The translations under genes were made by a program, and so were the position numbers. Below are positions 33,811-45,276 of a DNA stretch of 64,000 nucleotides, one piece after another. The stretch is from Annulohypoxylon bovei var. microspora (Eukaryota; Ascomycota; Sordariomycetes; Xylariales; Hypoxylaceae): the NCBI GenBank assembly GCA_022836615.1, contig MU405347.1:43650-107649 (forward strand), read 5' to 3'. The notes under the pieces were generated by a model. It was not told the origin of the DNA, made no database searches, and saw only the letters and a program-made list of their open reading frames with translations. How positions within the stretch are numbered: the stretch's first letter is position 1; every line of letters starts with the position of its first letter.

Positions 33811-35218
33811 TGCGAACGTAGCCAAAGATACCGTACTATCAACATTAAATTTGGTTTAATGATAAAGGCAGCCCCCCTCTCCCCTGATCATGGTCCAAGG
33901 ATCCCTTTGATGTTATAGAGGTTGTCAGTAATGCATGTCGACTGAGGCTATGCCCTATCGAGACCTGCTGACTTGCATATGGCCCTCTCTTCTGATAGGA
34001 TAGTAAACACATGACTGCCTACCTACCTAGGTAGGTAGTTACTTGTCCTAGACGATTCAGGCCTAGCTATTATAGGTTTTTACAATAGTTCTGATGCTGA
34101 ATGAACCGAATCTGCCTCGTTACTTTGGGCTTTGAAAGCCATGTAGGTATCGTCGTGTAATGGCGATAGATATGTGCTGACACTGAAGTACGAATTAAAC
34201 CCCTTTGACCCTTCACTCTAACTTAGGGATGAAGCATACCAAAATAGCACCCACGATACGGACTTCAACCTAGTAATAAACCGTATCTTGACACAGAACA
34301 CGGGACTAATTGATGTTACTGCGAGCCTTTGAGAATATTAGAAAAGTACCCCTTTCTTCCCGTAGGTAGTCAGAGTCCCAACATACCTAGTAGTTGGTGA
34401 TATTATAAGTAGGTACTAATAAGTAACCCGCCTTTCTATTTGGTACAAAAGCTAGGTACTTCGGGTATCGGTATACTATCCCTCCATACCATTTCTAGGT
34501 TACAATATTCTGCAGTAATGTTCTAAGCAACCTTACAAGAATGCTACGCCTAGTAGGTTATTCCACACAAGAAACCAATCTTCAGGGGTTGAAAGTCTAG
34601 TGTCTATCCGATTTATATGATTGAATATCCTTCCCGGCCTGTGTATATTTTGGTCTAGGGGTGGTCTTGACGGCTTCAGCAATCGCGGATACATGACGTC
34701 ATCCATGTTCGACATGTATCTAGGACAACATACGCGCTTCGAGGACGTGTGCTCAGCCTAGCGCGATATGGGTTGATAGTCGGTTGGGGGCGTTGGTCGT
34801 TTTCGAGTGTTGATTGAGTCACGTGAGGCTATTAACTTGCCCGTTGGGAATGGCGCGAATTTGGGGCCTTAGCGACGAGTCACTAGGGATTCAAATGAAT
34901 TGGACTGGAAGCTTATACTCTTGAAATGTTTGTTCATATTCAAGACTCTGCTCTATACCACGTGACCTTCGTTGGCTTGGGCCAAACTCCACTTCAAACG
35001 TGATCGGTGTGTCCGTCGGGTATCATCGTAGGGTAGGAAATGGGGCGCTAGGTGCAGAAATGAGTTGGCGGTCAGAGAAGGGGGAATTAGCCGGGCTATC
35101 GAATTATCCTCTTTGCGAATCCAACTGTGGTCCTGGAGACTGCCTGAGGGTCTCATAATACAATTCTGCTCGTCTCAGCAGATATCCATCAAGGTGATAG
35201 GCCATGATTATAGAACCA
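33811..35218. other. Intergenic, 1.4 kb
   Basis: HET promoter and pex16 3' flank. Contains a perfect 20-bp palindrome CTACCTACCTAGGTAGGTAG at 34019-34038. Small frames (34533-34715, 34953-35156) have no recognised product. Confidence 0.55.
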
Positions 35219-36382
35219 TTAAGCACTAGTGCTGAAATAATAGTTCTCCCAGAGGTATTCGTAGTCCTCCAATATGCCGGAGACAAGACTAGGCATGCGA
35301 CGACGCACTCCGCCGATGACATTCCTCGTAAAGTTTTCGTAGAAAGCACCTCTCATAGTCCACCAACCGGCCGCCCAATACCTCTTGCCCCATTCCTCGT
35401 TCTCCAGAGCGGTGCTGCGTAGGCCTCTGTCGCGTAGCTGTCGTGCCGCGTATTCCATGCTTAGGCCAATTAGCCAGGGCGTCCATGATTTCTTGTTCTT
35501 GCTCCTTGATAATGCAATGGCGTATACCAAGGGGGCAAGGATGTGTAGTATCTCGGCAGTCTGACCAGGGCGAGATAGTGTGTTTAGAAGCTTCGCTGCG
35601 GGTTTGATGTCATCGGCTGTCAGAACCCGACTCATCAAATATGAGCTAATATCGCTAGGATTTGGTAGGCTGGGGAGACTAGAGCCCGTTCGTGGCATTG
35701 TCCAATCCTGCTCATAGACAGCCTTAGCAGACCCATTCATTTCTGTCGTGTCCTCGCCCATTAGCTCCTTCAGAGTATCCTCGTCGCTCGAGTCAACTTC
35801 TGGGGGGATTGGGTCTCGTTCGGGCAGAGCTGGTGTGACGAGTGGTCTTGAGTTGGTAACCCTCATTAGTAGTAACCGACAGACGGCTTTTATAATCTCT
35901 AGGACGATAACGACGCGCCACCGTATCCTCTCCCCTTTGCGCTTAGCTGCCATTTCCCATAGTAGCTCGGTGTATTGCACAACCTGCAACAATAGTGCTA
36001 TTCTTCGATATAATCTGCTCTTAGATGTCCAGAATCTCGTATATCGTGCATGAGGGCTTGGTATCTTGGGAGAAAGTCCGGGTATCTTGGTAATGGCACC
36101 TCGAAGAACAGCATCGTGGTAGAGAGATAGTAGTTGAATGCCAGAATGCAGAGTTTCCGAGGCAATCTCAGCATCACGAAATCGACCAGGAATGATGTAT
36201 GTTAAAGATCGCAAGGCACTCTCAATCTGTGAAACTTGATGGGCGTTCTTGGTGATAAAGTCGCCATACATATGCAGCCATTGTGGCGGTAGAGAGAGCA
36301 TACTCTGAACGGGGTTCTGTGACTGTGGTTTACTGGACGGACGCGATGCGCTACCTCTAGAGTGATCGGCGGGTATCGACAT
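35219..36382 (-). CDS. pex16: Peroxisomal membrane protein Pex16
   Basis: Single-exon Pex16-family peroxin, 387 aa, needed for peroxisomal membrane assembly and, in filamentous fungi, for Woronin bodies and development (family knowledge). Family blocks seen: QWLHMYGDFITKNAHQVSQI near the N-terminus, LTYIIPGRFRDAEIASE, YTELLWEMAAKRKGERIRW, then VVIVLEIIKAVCRLLLM, a probable membrane-associated helix. The C-terminal part has LAPLVYAIALSR, SWTPWLIGLSMEYAAR and ENYYF. The in-frame ATG at 36562 would add 60 residues rich in His/Phe with no family match. I prefer 36382 (MSIPADHSRG). The linker at about 195-250 is acidic. Confidence 0.88.
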   Translation of the reverse strand: MSIPADHSRGSASRPSSKPQSQNPVQSMLSLPPQWLHMYGDFITKNAHQVSQIESALRSLTYIIPGRFRDAEIASETLHSGIQLLSLYHDAVLRGAITKIPGLSPKIPSPHARYTRFWTSKSRLYRRIALLLQVVQYTELLWEMAAKRKGERIRWRVVIVLEIIKAVCRLLLMRVTNSRPLVTPALPERDPIPPEVDSSDEDTLKELMGEDTTEMNGSAKAVYEQDWTMPRTGSSLPSLPNPSDISSYLMSRVLTADDIKPAAKLLNTLSRPGQTAEILHILAPLVYAIALSRSKNKKSWTPWLIGLSMEYAARQLRDRGLRSTALENEEWGKRYWAAGWWTMRGAFYENFTRNVIGGVRRRMPSLVSGILEDYEYLWENYYFSTSA

Positions 36383-36791
36383 TGTGGATGAATGGTGGAT
36401 GGTATTAAGGAATAAATTAAAACGAATTAAAAATACAACGACACTAGAAATTAAGATCAATTGATGGAAGAAGGAAGGAAAAAAGGGAATGTGCGATTCG
36501 AAGCTGCGCAATTGATTCGATTGATGGTTGTAAAAGTGGAAGTAACGATGATGAGCTGTCAACCAAATGGGAAATTACCGGGTCCCATTTCGTCCATTTC
36601 GTCCATTTCGCGCGTCATGCTTCACGCTCCTTCCACTGCCTCGGCTCGGCTTAGCTGAAATGACGCGCTTAGGCCACTTTTGGTAGTTAATGTTATCGTT
36701 ATCAGCACATGAGACTCGAAATGATAAGATAAGAGATTAATTACAGGGTCTCTCATCCTTAAACATCAAAACATCAAAACATCACATTCTT
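36383..36791. other. Intergenic: pex16 upstream and monooxygenase 3' flank
   Basis: Includes a tandem CGTCCATTT repeat near 36590-36610. No gene seen. Confidence 0.5.
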
Positions 36792-38661
36792 CTACTTCAC
36801 ATAAATTTGCTCCAAATACCCTTTCCATCCATCTCCTTCTCCAACGTAACCTATATACATGTCAGGTCTTACCACAATGACAAAGTTGTCTTCGACAGTA
36901 ACAACGTCTGACGAGAAAACACTTAGTTGGTCCTTCGATCCATTGCTATGGCCGTTGGTTCCCGTCTGAGCTTCATCGCTGGGACGGAGAATAAAATAGG
37001 TGCAGATATCTCCGAACAATGTCTGAACATCCTGTTCTCCGAGGGAAAATATCAAATATTTTCCGTATGAAAGGATGGAGTACAACCGAGTTGCCTCGTT
37101 ACTCCCGATAGGAGTAAGCCAAATATCCGGACATCGCTTGCCTGCTTTCCAGATGCCTCGCTCGGATTCTGCGATCAATTCAGATCCAACTCCATCATAT
37201 GACACTCCCATTCCTATTATTATGTCAGTCTATCTTACCAACGAGATCTTCACGAGGTAAATGTCCTTACCGGTTATGTATCCGGCATTCTTCTCAATCG
37301 TCGAAACATATTGTTTCGCCGTGCGTACCGTATCTCGAACGAGAGCTGCCGCGACATCAATGACTTCTTGTGCTACAGCTCGACGTTCAATATCGTAGCC
37401 TCGGATCAACTTATTAGCAGCACCAGGTTTAAGCCCCGCGTTCTTGACTGCAGCCACAACACGCCAGCTGAGCGCGAATGCATCGGCAATGCCAGTATTT
37501 AAGCCTTGTCCCCCGTTTACGGAATGCACGTGAGCCGCGTCGCCTGCCAAGATGATACGACCATTCCCTTGCTTCGAGATGAAAGTGGAGGCGATTCGTT
37601 CTTTCACTAAACGTTGATATGTCTTGTTAGATTATCGTCCATTTGAGGTACCTGAAGCTCAGGGGCTGAAGCAAAGGCACATGATAGAATATGTGCTTAC
37701 CGTCAAATGTACTAAACCACTCCGTCCTGACAAAGTCGATTCTATGCGGCGCCATGTGTTCTCTGATGGAGTCTTCCGCTTTCTTCTGTGTGATCTCTCC
37801 TTCAAGAAGCACGTAGAATCTCGCCATCCCGCGTTCTCGAGGAATCCATGATATCCGCGACTGGCCCCTGAGTTGGAACGTGATGATCTCCGAGCAAACA
37901 GGAAAGTCGGTGTCGATAAACGTGTCAAGGACCGCCCATACCATCTCTGGTTTCGTTCCGGCGAAGCTAATGTTCAACGCTTGTCGGACAGTTGAGCGTG
38001 CTCCATCTGCAGCAATAGCATATTTGCTCACGACCTTCCGTCCGCGATCTGTATTAAGCGTGACGCCGCATTCCGTTTCGGAGACGCTGATAACCTTCTC
38101 TTGATAGTAGACGGGTACGTCTAGGTGGTCTTTAAGCATTTGCTCCACCACAGATTGGCCGATCATCAAGAAGTTAGGGTGAAAGCAATGCTGGAGCGAC
38201 GTCCACCAATGACTCTGGCGGGACTTAAAATCACCATCAGAGAAGGTTGAGCTAGCTGGATTCGGTAAGCTACCTACCAGTGTTCCTCAATATTAAGAAG
38301 TACTTACTGTTGCATTTGATTCCTAATGGAAGAAGTTCATTGAGAATCCCAACGACCTCGAGATACTGTTGCGTGCGTGCGTTCAAGGCATCTGCTCGGC
38401 CTACCTCCAAGGACCCAGGCTTTGCATCTAGAACCCTGTCAGGAGTTGGGTTCCATCATGAAGACGTGGCGACACACCTATGATCCTTACAGAAAGGCCT
38501 AAGCGGCTCGCGAGAAGCCCAGAGAGTAGTCCTGTGGGACCGCCTTATCTCAAAGTCAGCTCCCCGTATAGTGCATAAGGATGGATTTAATGACTAACCT
38601 CCAATGATTGCTAGATCAACCTGTTCTTCAGATCCGAGAACCTGATCATTTTGGGCCATGG
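36792..38661 (-). CDS. FAD-dependent aromatic-type monooxygenase (PHBH fold)
   Basis: Flavin hydroxylase, 519 aa. Six exons: 38661-38601, 38543-38478, 38427-38308, 38255-37701, 37606-37271, 37213-36792. Introns are 50-94 nt, all GT-AG and in phase. Motifs: dinucleotide site DLAIIGGGPTGLLSGLLASR (residues 15-34), the DG motif ADGARSTVRQAL, and the second FAD site GDAAHVHSVNGGQGLNTGIA. The C-terminus looks like the thioredoxin-like domain of phenol hydroxylase-type enzymes (YGKYLIFSLGE...). The family uses NAD(P)H and O2 to hydroxylate or epoxidise aromatic or polyketide substrates. Its divergent placement 929 bp from the isocyanide synthase suggests it tailors that pathway's product (inference). 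No signal peptide. Confidence 0.9.
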
Positions 38662-39590
38662 CTGGTACGAGACAAATATGCTGATGGTTCGTCAAAGGCC
38701 ACTCCGGTTGTAAGGAAGTCCTTGTACTAAATGAGGCAGTGGTTGAATTCTTTTTGCTGAGTCTTGATTATAAATCTATTTGAAGCTATTCACCGAGAGT
38801 TGTCTGTCAAGCTTACAAGATTCTGTTATGGTGTTAGCATTTGGTCAACATGATAAGTATCAACGGCGAGATGGTCTTATCGAATTGTTTTACGTTACGG
38901 TGTCGCATTTGCGGTATCAAGCACCCTAGGTATACCAGGAGGACATCGTGTGTTAGGACAATCCGGGCCTCGCCGACGGGACTATTCACATTAAGAGCTC
39001 TAGATTCCAAGGTCAAAGTTGCCTCTCGTGACCGGGATTCTCGGCATGTCCGCCCCATTTGCGGCAGGTTCATATAGTGCTGCGGAGACAGTACGAGACG
39101 GAGCTATGGTGGAGCTATTCCGTACCCCGGTCTTGGTCTTGCTAAACTTCCCCTTTAGGAAAGAGGAAGATTTTACTCGGTCATGCAGAAAGTTTTATGA
39201 AGCATAATCCGGGCCTTCAAGACACTAAATTTTACGAGAAAGCATTGTAATCTATGAGTAACGCAAAAGATCGCGCTAGCCACGCTGTTGTTAGACCAGA
39301 ATAACTTCAGTTCTTGATGGCTTTAGCCGTGATGCCGGAGACTACTCACTATAGAGTTACAGCGGCTATTGGCCTGCTATAAAGCTTGGTTAGTTAATTT
39401 GCAACGTTGCCGCCTTGCCAAGTCGGCTTTTTCTCTAACATATGCATTAGATGAATAAAGACCACGGGGTATCGCCACTGATACTAATTGACGTCTCCTA
39501 AATCGAGGCTCTGTGTATCATATGTATTATGCAAAGGGCCCGCATTGTCCTGCAAAGTCGTACTCTAGTTTATAGGCTCGACCATATCTG
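38662..39590. promoter_or_regulatory. Bidirectional upstream region of monooxygenase and isocyanide synthase
   Basis: 929 bp between divergent start codons, expected to hold the shared control region of the putative cluster. Fungal isocyanide synthase clusters described so far are often copper-responsive; I cannot identify a binding site by eye. Small frames at 38834-39207 look non-coding. Confidence 0.45.
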
Positions 39591-41831
39591 ATGATTACCA
39601 CCATACTGTTGGATCCTACTCACAATATGCCGTCCGTCTTGAAGGTCGATTCTGCCGATGGTTCGGCACTTCCAACAGTTTTGGCTGAGCTAGGAAAGTT
39701 CGAGCCCGCTCATCTCGAAACAGCGTCACGCATTTTGAGCATCATCTCACGATATAAGCTCACAAAGGATGCATCACTATCGAAAACCAATAATGGGGTC
39801 AACTTCCTATCCCAGATTTACTCGAGGGTTTCGGTTAATGAGGCCGTTCTCATGTGCCTTCCTGCGTTCCCCTTCAAATCGCCAAATACAAGCAGAAAGG
39901 TTCTTGGCCGCCTCCCTGACAAGGCAGAGGAGTTTGCGCTTGCACACCTGAACGGATTATGCGCCGCGATAGGAGATGTTTACAAACCTGGCGCGAGGTT
40001 AATGATCGTCTCGGATGGACTTGTGTATAACGGTATTTCTTCCTTAGACTATCCCCTAGTTTATTATTAACTCGAAGAAGATCTTTTAGGAGTTCCGGAC
40101 AAGGACGTCTGGGCATATGGCGAAGCTCTTCGAGCGTTAAGGGCGAGAAAGGACTTTCACCACATCGAATTCTGCCGACTCAAGGACATAGTACACATTG
40201 ACGTACCTAATGAACTAGATGAGATTAGATGTAAGCAAGATTTCCACGTATTTTGACTTCAAATTGGCATTTCGTATCTTTGAATGCTGCTATACCTGAA
40301 CCTGTATGTTGAGGCATACTAACCTCGACTGCCTTCTAGATGTTGCCAATGCCACCAATTTTCGGCATGCCCTACTGGAACAGTTTAGCAAACCCGGGTT
40401 TAATGTCTCGCTTAGGATTTCGGAAGATGAAGATACATGCTTAACATATAGGGGCTACATCAAGTTCCTAGAAACCGATCTTCAAAATGTGTACCCGATA
40501 GGCGAGGGGCGAAGTAAATCGAAATACAAAAGGGGAATCGAGTACATTGCTAAGCAAATGCTCATGAGAGGTGATGTGAGTTTTACCCTGACCTTCGCGC
40601 GTTGTTATAAAAGGGGGTTGAGGCTGACCGTGGCAACATAGGCGTTCGCTCGGGCAGTCCGGGAAATGTTCCCCGACAGACTAAGGCTATCGATCCACGC
40701 CTCGACAGGCGAAAGCAAGCTCTCCGTCAACTTACTGCCGACAGACACGATGCTCACAACTCCCTGGCACTGCAGCATCGCATTCCGGCTCGACGGCACT
40801 ACCACAACTGGACATCGGTCCAAGTTTGAAGCCGACGACACTCTCGAGCTCGTGTACGAAGACAACAGACCAAGTTACTTCCGGGAGAAAAGTGATTTGT
40901 TGTCATGGGCAACCGAAAAAGGGGGCGTCACCTGCGAGCCTCTATACCCCGCCGGCCTAACAATCCGACCGGCCGCAGGTCCGGGAGCTCTATCCATACA
41001 TGATGTAGACGCCACAAAAGTCCGCGCACTATCACAGATTAACTCGCCCATCGTGTTACGGGGCTTCTCACAAACGAGGAATCGAGCTTCTTTCGTCGAG
41101 AAAGCTGGGGAATTTGGCACGCCGCTGCCGTGGAAGTTCGGTCTCGTACTCGAGGTCAAAGATCGCGGTGTGGATACGCGCGGCTTAAATAATGTGCTTT
41201 CGGCCGAGTGGATGCCGTTCCATTACGATGGGTTGTTCAAGACGGAGAAGAAGGTAAAGGATGATGGAAGCGAAGAGCTAGTGTCTACACCGCCGTTGTA
41301 AGTTGTCTCTTGTTTCTTCGCTGTTCTGTCTCGTTGCTGATCCGCTTGATTAGATTCCAGTTATTCACAGCCGTCACGGAATCCCCCAAGAACACGGGCT
41401 TCACCCTTTTTTCATCGTCGACGTTGCTGTTAAAGTACCTTCCCTCCCACCTACCCCTCTCGTCTCTCCGCCCCCTGACTTGGACCGTGTCCACATCCTC
41501 CTTCAACTCCACAGTTCTCCAGGGCCTGCCGTTAGTCGTGGACCACCCCGCCACAAGCCGCCCCTGCCTACGTTTCCACGAGCCGTGGCCACAATCCAAG
41601 ACGCGCTTCGACGCCACACACATAACTATCGATAACGCGGACGCCCACGACGTCGATAGTACGAGTGTCTGCGATGCGCTAACGAGCTTGCTGCATGACC
41701 GCCGCGTCGTGTATTACCATTCCTGGGAGAAGGGCGACTTGCTCGTGAGCGATAATGTCCTGGCTATGCACACGCGGAGCGATTTCACGGCGGGATGCGA
41801 GCGGGAGCTTTGGAGAATACATTTTGATTAA
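39591..41831 (+). CDS. Isocyanide synthase fused to TauD-type dioxygenase
   Basis: Two-domain enzyme of 653 aa. Five exons: 39591-40032, 40081-40230, 40340-40575, 40642-41297, 41354-41831. The N-terminal Dit1/PvcA domain (about residues 30-330) has PFKSPNTSRKVLGRLPDKAE, then YKPGARLMIVSDGLVYNDLL, YIKFLETDLQ and LRLSIHASTG. This domain makes an isonitrile from an amino acid (Tyr/Trp/Val in known cases). The C-terminal Fe(II)/2-oxoglutarate dioxygenase domain (about 380-653) keeps the facial triad: FHYDG (His, Asp) and LAMHTRSDF (His), with a distal Arg in ERELWRIHF. Known fungal ICS-dioxygenase fusions share this order. Exon 2 could start at 40078 or 40081 (tandem AAGAAG acceptor; one Glu differs). 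An alternative start is the Met at 39627. The amino-acid substrate is unknown. Confidence 0.92.
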
Positions 41832-42299
41832 ATACGTAATGCTAGGTTGTATTGGTAAACCACAAGTTATGCCGGGGCTGTCTTCTTCAATCCCGAATTT
41901 GAGAAGGGATACCATTACTTGAATTTGTAAGAATCTGAGGATCTCCCGAAAGTTGTTGAGGTTGTACACTAGACACATAGTATAGGCGAGGTAGCTAAGG
42001 TCTCTTTCATGGATGTTATCGGGTACTATAATACCCTATCGCATTAATTAGGTAGCTAGCTAAGTAGATATCGTGTCATATAATGCCATCTGCTATACAG
42101 TTCAGGGGTTCGTGCCAAGGCTCTGCATCTTGAGACACCGCACTAAAGGAAAGAAAGAGTTAAACCAATCTGAAAGCAATATTATTTGACCTCGAATCCC
42201 CAAATGCCATGCTTCATGCCTCTTCCAAAATGGAGGGTTATCTCTTCCCCTCGAATCAAGTGCAATTCGCTTTCTGTTAGCGAAAGCTCGTGGCCTAAC
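41832..42299. other. Convergent intergenic spacer
   Basis: AT-rich, between the isocyanide synthase and the F-box-like gene. Nothing recognised. Confidence 0.5.
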
Positions 42300-43454
42300 C
42301 TACGGCTTTACCAGATATCCTAGGGTAATTTTCCAGTCCCACTTATCCTCTGGTCCGATGTCTGCCGTCCCTAGTCTTTCTTGGTACACGCTTTCTGCCC
42401 CGGGCCCCTTATATGAACGTTCAAACACTATACCACATTTTCTCTGCGACTGCAAAATTTCTACATGCTCCAGCTGCGGACAAAACTCCTCAAAATACTC
42501 ATTGACGAGGGGATCCTCAGCTGCGACGCGGAGGTCTTCGAAGAACAGCATATTCGAATATTTGTAGACATTCGAATGGTCTGGATCGAACTTAAAAACG
42601 AAGCAGCTGTCATAGTGATTTACCGAGATTCCCAGAGTCTTCAGGTTTGGTAGGGTTGTGCTTAAAAAGGGAAAGGCACGCCCCCAGGAATATGATTCGA
42701 CAGGAGGATATTGTAGTTTGGATAAGGTGCAAATATCCAGGCGGCGAACACGGCGGAGGAAATTACTGCCGGGCTTTCGAGGCCTACATATTTCCCAGTC
42801 CCCAGATGTTTCCCAGTCGCCAAAATTTGCCATGATGCAACAATGAACCCCGTTCAGTATCTGATATGGCTCTATCCAGCTCACTTGCGCCATATCCTTT
42901 TGAATTAGGTTTTCAACTGCCCGCTCGTCGATCATCTCTGATATGACTAGCTTGTCCTTAATGGGGTTGAAAGGGAGTGATTTTTGATCTGGTTCCCCAT
43001 ATCTTCTAATGGCCAGGCATCGGAGAGCCTTGCAAATGTGGAAGACCTTCATAGACTTCCATGTTCGAGCCGGTTTGAATAATAAAAGGGGACAAGTCTC
43101 ATATGTAGAGTGCAAATAGGCTTCTAGGTCATAGTCCCCAGCCACCCACTCAAAGATTTCGAGAACTAATTCGACCGGTAAACTTAGTAACGGAAATCCC
43201 GGGTAGTTTGGTGTATTCCCATGGCTCGGGACGGTCAAATTCGGAGTGGATATTTCAGGTTGGGGTGGTAAGAGAAACCGTTCGCTTATTGATAAACCGG
43301 ACTCATCAAAGCAATCTGTGCGGCATTTAATGAATGATTTGATTTCGTCGAAAACTCGTGACCATGCAGCCGAGCTTTTTTGTTTGATGAAGGTCAGCCT
43401 GAGCTTTTCAGGGGTTCTGAAAACAGCGACTTCTGCAACATCGCGATCGGCCAT
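42300..43454 (-). CDS. Hypothetical F-box-like protein
   Basis: Single-exon 384-aa protein. A short F-box-like motif (LLSLPVELVLEIFEWV) lies at about residues 92-107, after an N-terminal helical region. The rest is a run of predicted alpha/beta segments with spaced leucines (FLRRVRRLDICTLSKLQY, TLPNLKTLGISVNHYD, CPQLEHVEILQ) resembling degenerate leucine-rich repeats. This architecture is common among lineage-expanded fungal F-box proteins. No signal peptide or membrane segment. It is convergent with the isocyanide synthase and may or may not belong to that locus. Substrate unknown. Confidence 0.7.
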   Translation of the reverse strand: MADRDVAEVAVFRTPEKLRLTFIKQKSSAAWSRVFDEIKSFIKCRTDCFDESGLSISERFLLPPQPEISTPNLTVPSHGNTPNYPGFPLLSLPVELVLEIFEWVAGDYDLEAYLHSTYETCPLLLFKPARTWKSMKVFHICKALRCLAIRRYGEPDQKSLPFNPIKDKLVISEMIDERAVENLIQKDMAQVSWIEPYQILNGVHCCIMANFGDWETSGDWEICRPRKPGSNFLRRVRRLDICTLSKLQYPPVESYSWGRAFPFLSTTLPNLKTLGISVNHYDSCFVFKFDPDHSNVYKYSNMLFFEDLRVAAEDPLVNEYFEEFCPQLEHVEILQSQRKCGIVFERSYKGPGAESVYQERLGTADIGPEDKWDWKITLGYLVKP

Positions 43455-44568
43455 TGTGGTATTGGTAATTCTTGTTTTGATGAGGTGAGTGTGGTTAGAT
43501 AGGTATTAACTAATTTGTGTGTTATAGAGACTTGCTATGTATGGGACAAGTAACAGTAAAATGGTGAAAGGTGTAATTTTTCGATATAGGAGGAAACTTT
43601 GGGGGTTTTGTAAGATATAGTCAAATACTTACTATGGATTTTGATGTTCGAAATATTAAAAGAAGGCCTTTGTGGAAAGTTTATGTCTTTCTTTTTTTTC
43701 TATTTTCCTTTTATAAAAAGGATAGGTAGGTAGCTTGTGGCCACGAAGTTTAAAATCGTACCTAAAAGCTATTGCTAGCCGTGGCGTATAGAGATACAAT
43801 TTACCTACTAGGTAGACAATACTTTAAAATAATCCAATCGTTTCATATGAGTTCTAATGTCTTTCTAAATTATGACTCACTATTATAGTGGGCTAATCGA
43901 ATTGTAAACCATCACCACATATTTAAGTAGGTGGTTAAGGAAATATAAGTTCTTAGGAACCAGCTCTTTTCAAACTCCTTGTAACTATGTACCTACCTAG
44001 GTATATTATTTACAATTTACGCGGATTTTCTGAATGAGGAGTTCATATTAACCATAGCTAAGCAACTCAAGTACGGACATTAAGTTAGAATGTCAATAAT
44101 AGTAGATATAATTGAATGATGTGTACCTGTAAAAACCAATCCGAACACGTCCACTTCAACAAATCACAATATCACCAATCACTTATTTATTAGGTAGTTG
44201 TAAGGTACCTATGTTGACGTTTAAGTAGTACAATAAATGTTTACAACAACTACGGTAAATTTTTTCATTTCTTTCTCGGCTAGCATGTATAATATCACAT
44301 TAAGTCATTGAAACCATCGGTTAACAGCGTGAAAGAGGGATCCTGTATATGCGTGTGAACCGATAGTAGGGTTATCTAGAAATAGCAATTTGGTGACTCT
44401 TTACAACATACATTTTAGCATACTAACATGCTGACCACCGTTCTGACTAGTTGAATTATATCATGGCATGGAGAATACGTTCTAGAAATGAACTAGACAC
44501 ACCAATTGGCCACACTTCAGTATTGCTTGTTCTAATTCTCTTCGAATTATTACTCCTACTAATGCTGA
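43455..44568. other. AT-rich intergenic region
   Basis: Promoter side of the F-box-like gene, then AT-rich DNA with ACCTACCTAGGTAT at 43991-44004. No gene seen. Confidence 0.5.
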
Positions 44569-44577
44569 TGCTGGACA
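44569..44577 (+). repeat. Left 9-bp target site duplication
   Basis: TGCTGGACA directly left of the CAGTAACTTT terminus. An identical copy is at 45268-45276. Confidence 0.85.
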
Positions 44578-45267
44578 CAGTAACTTTAACCACACAGCCC
44601 AGTTTTTCCCTTAGAAACAGCCCATCCACTTTTTTGATGCATCTTATTGGTTGTTTCCACTAAAGTTACATCGCACCAAGAGTACTTTCTTTCACATATA
44701 AACTGCCATATAAATGCATGTACCATTTGTGTTATCTAATTTAATTGAACTTTGTATGTCCCATACCGCCGCGTACATATGTATAAGATAAGATGAATTA
44801 TATCTATTCGAAAGCCCTTCGAAAGGCCTATTTAATAAATATAACTTTAATATTTAAAGTTACATTTTAAAGATGTTACAAAAATAAGAAAGGTCAGTAT
44901 ATTTTAAGTGTGCTGAGATCAAGGTGGTCACGTGAGACCCTTAGTTTAACACATTACCCCCCTTATACCGACTTACCTTAGGAACTTTTAATCCACCTAA
45001 CATCTTCAAAACGCAACTTTAAATATTGAAATAATATTCATTAAATAGGTCTTTCGAAGCGCTTCATAATGGGTATAGTGCATCCAGTTCTATACTTACT
45101 TTCATTGTAATATGATTGAAATTGTACACAAAAATAAACGTGTTGCGACAAGTTGTATGTTAAGTCTTAGTGTAAGAAGCGAGAACCAATAAAATGCCTA
45201 GATCCACACAAAAAAGTGGATGGGCTGTTTCTAAGGGAAAAACTGGGCTGTTTGGTTAAAGTTACTG
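44578..45267. mobile_element. Non-autonomous foldback (MULE-like MITE) element
   Basis: 690-bp element with terminal inverted repeats. The first 59 bp (44578-44636, starting CAGTAACTTTAACC) match the reverse complement of the last 59 bp (45209-45267) with a single mismatch. Identical 9-bp direct repeats (TGCTGGACA) flank it. Inner segments are also inverted: 44812-44880 against about 45005-45065 (CCTTCGAAAGGCCTATTTAAT versus its counterpart AAATAGGTCTTTCGAAGCGC), so much of the element can fold back. No transposase frame is present. The 9-bp duplication fits Mutator-like elements (8-11 bp) better than hAT (8 bp) or Tc1 (TA). A full-length transposase source must be elsewhere. Confidence 0.85.
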
Positions 45268-45276
45268 TGCTGGACA
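45268..45276 (+). repeat. Right 9-bp target site duplication
   Basis: TGCTGGACA directly right of the GTTACTG terminus, identical to 44569-44577. Confidence 0.85.

Noticed and set aside
33811..33825. Five-residue extension of the HET protein
   Set aside because: Depends on a TTG start; the ATG at 33810 is sufficient.
36383..36562. 60-residue N-terminal extension of Pex16
   Set aside because: His/Phe-rich, unlike the family; the downstream ATG at 36382 gives a normal Pex16 start.
44578..45267. hAT or Tc1/mariner MITE
   Set aside because: Duplications are 9 bp, not 8 bp or TA.
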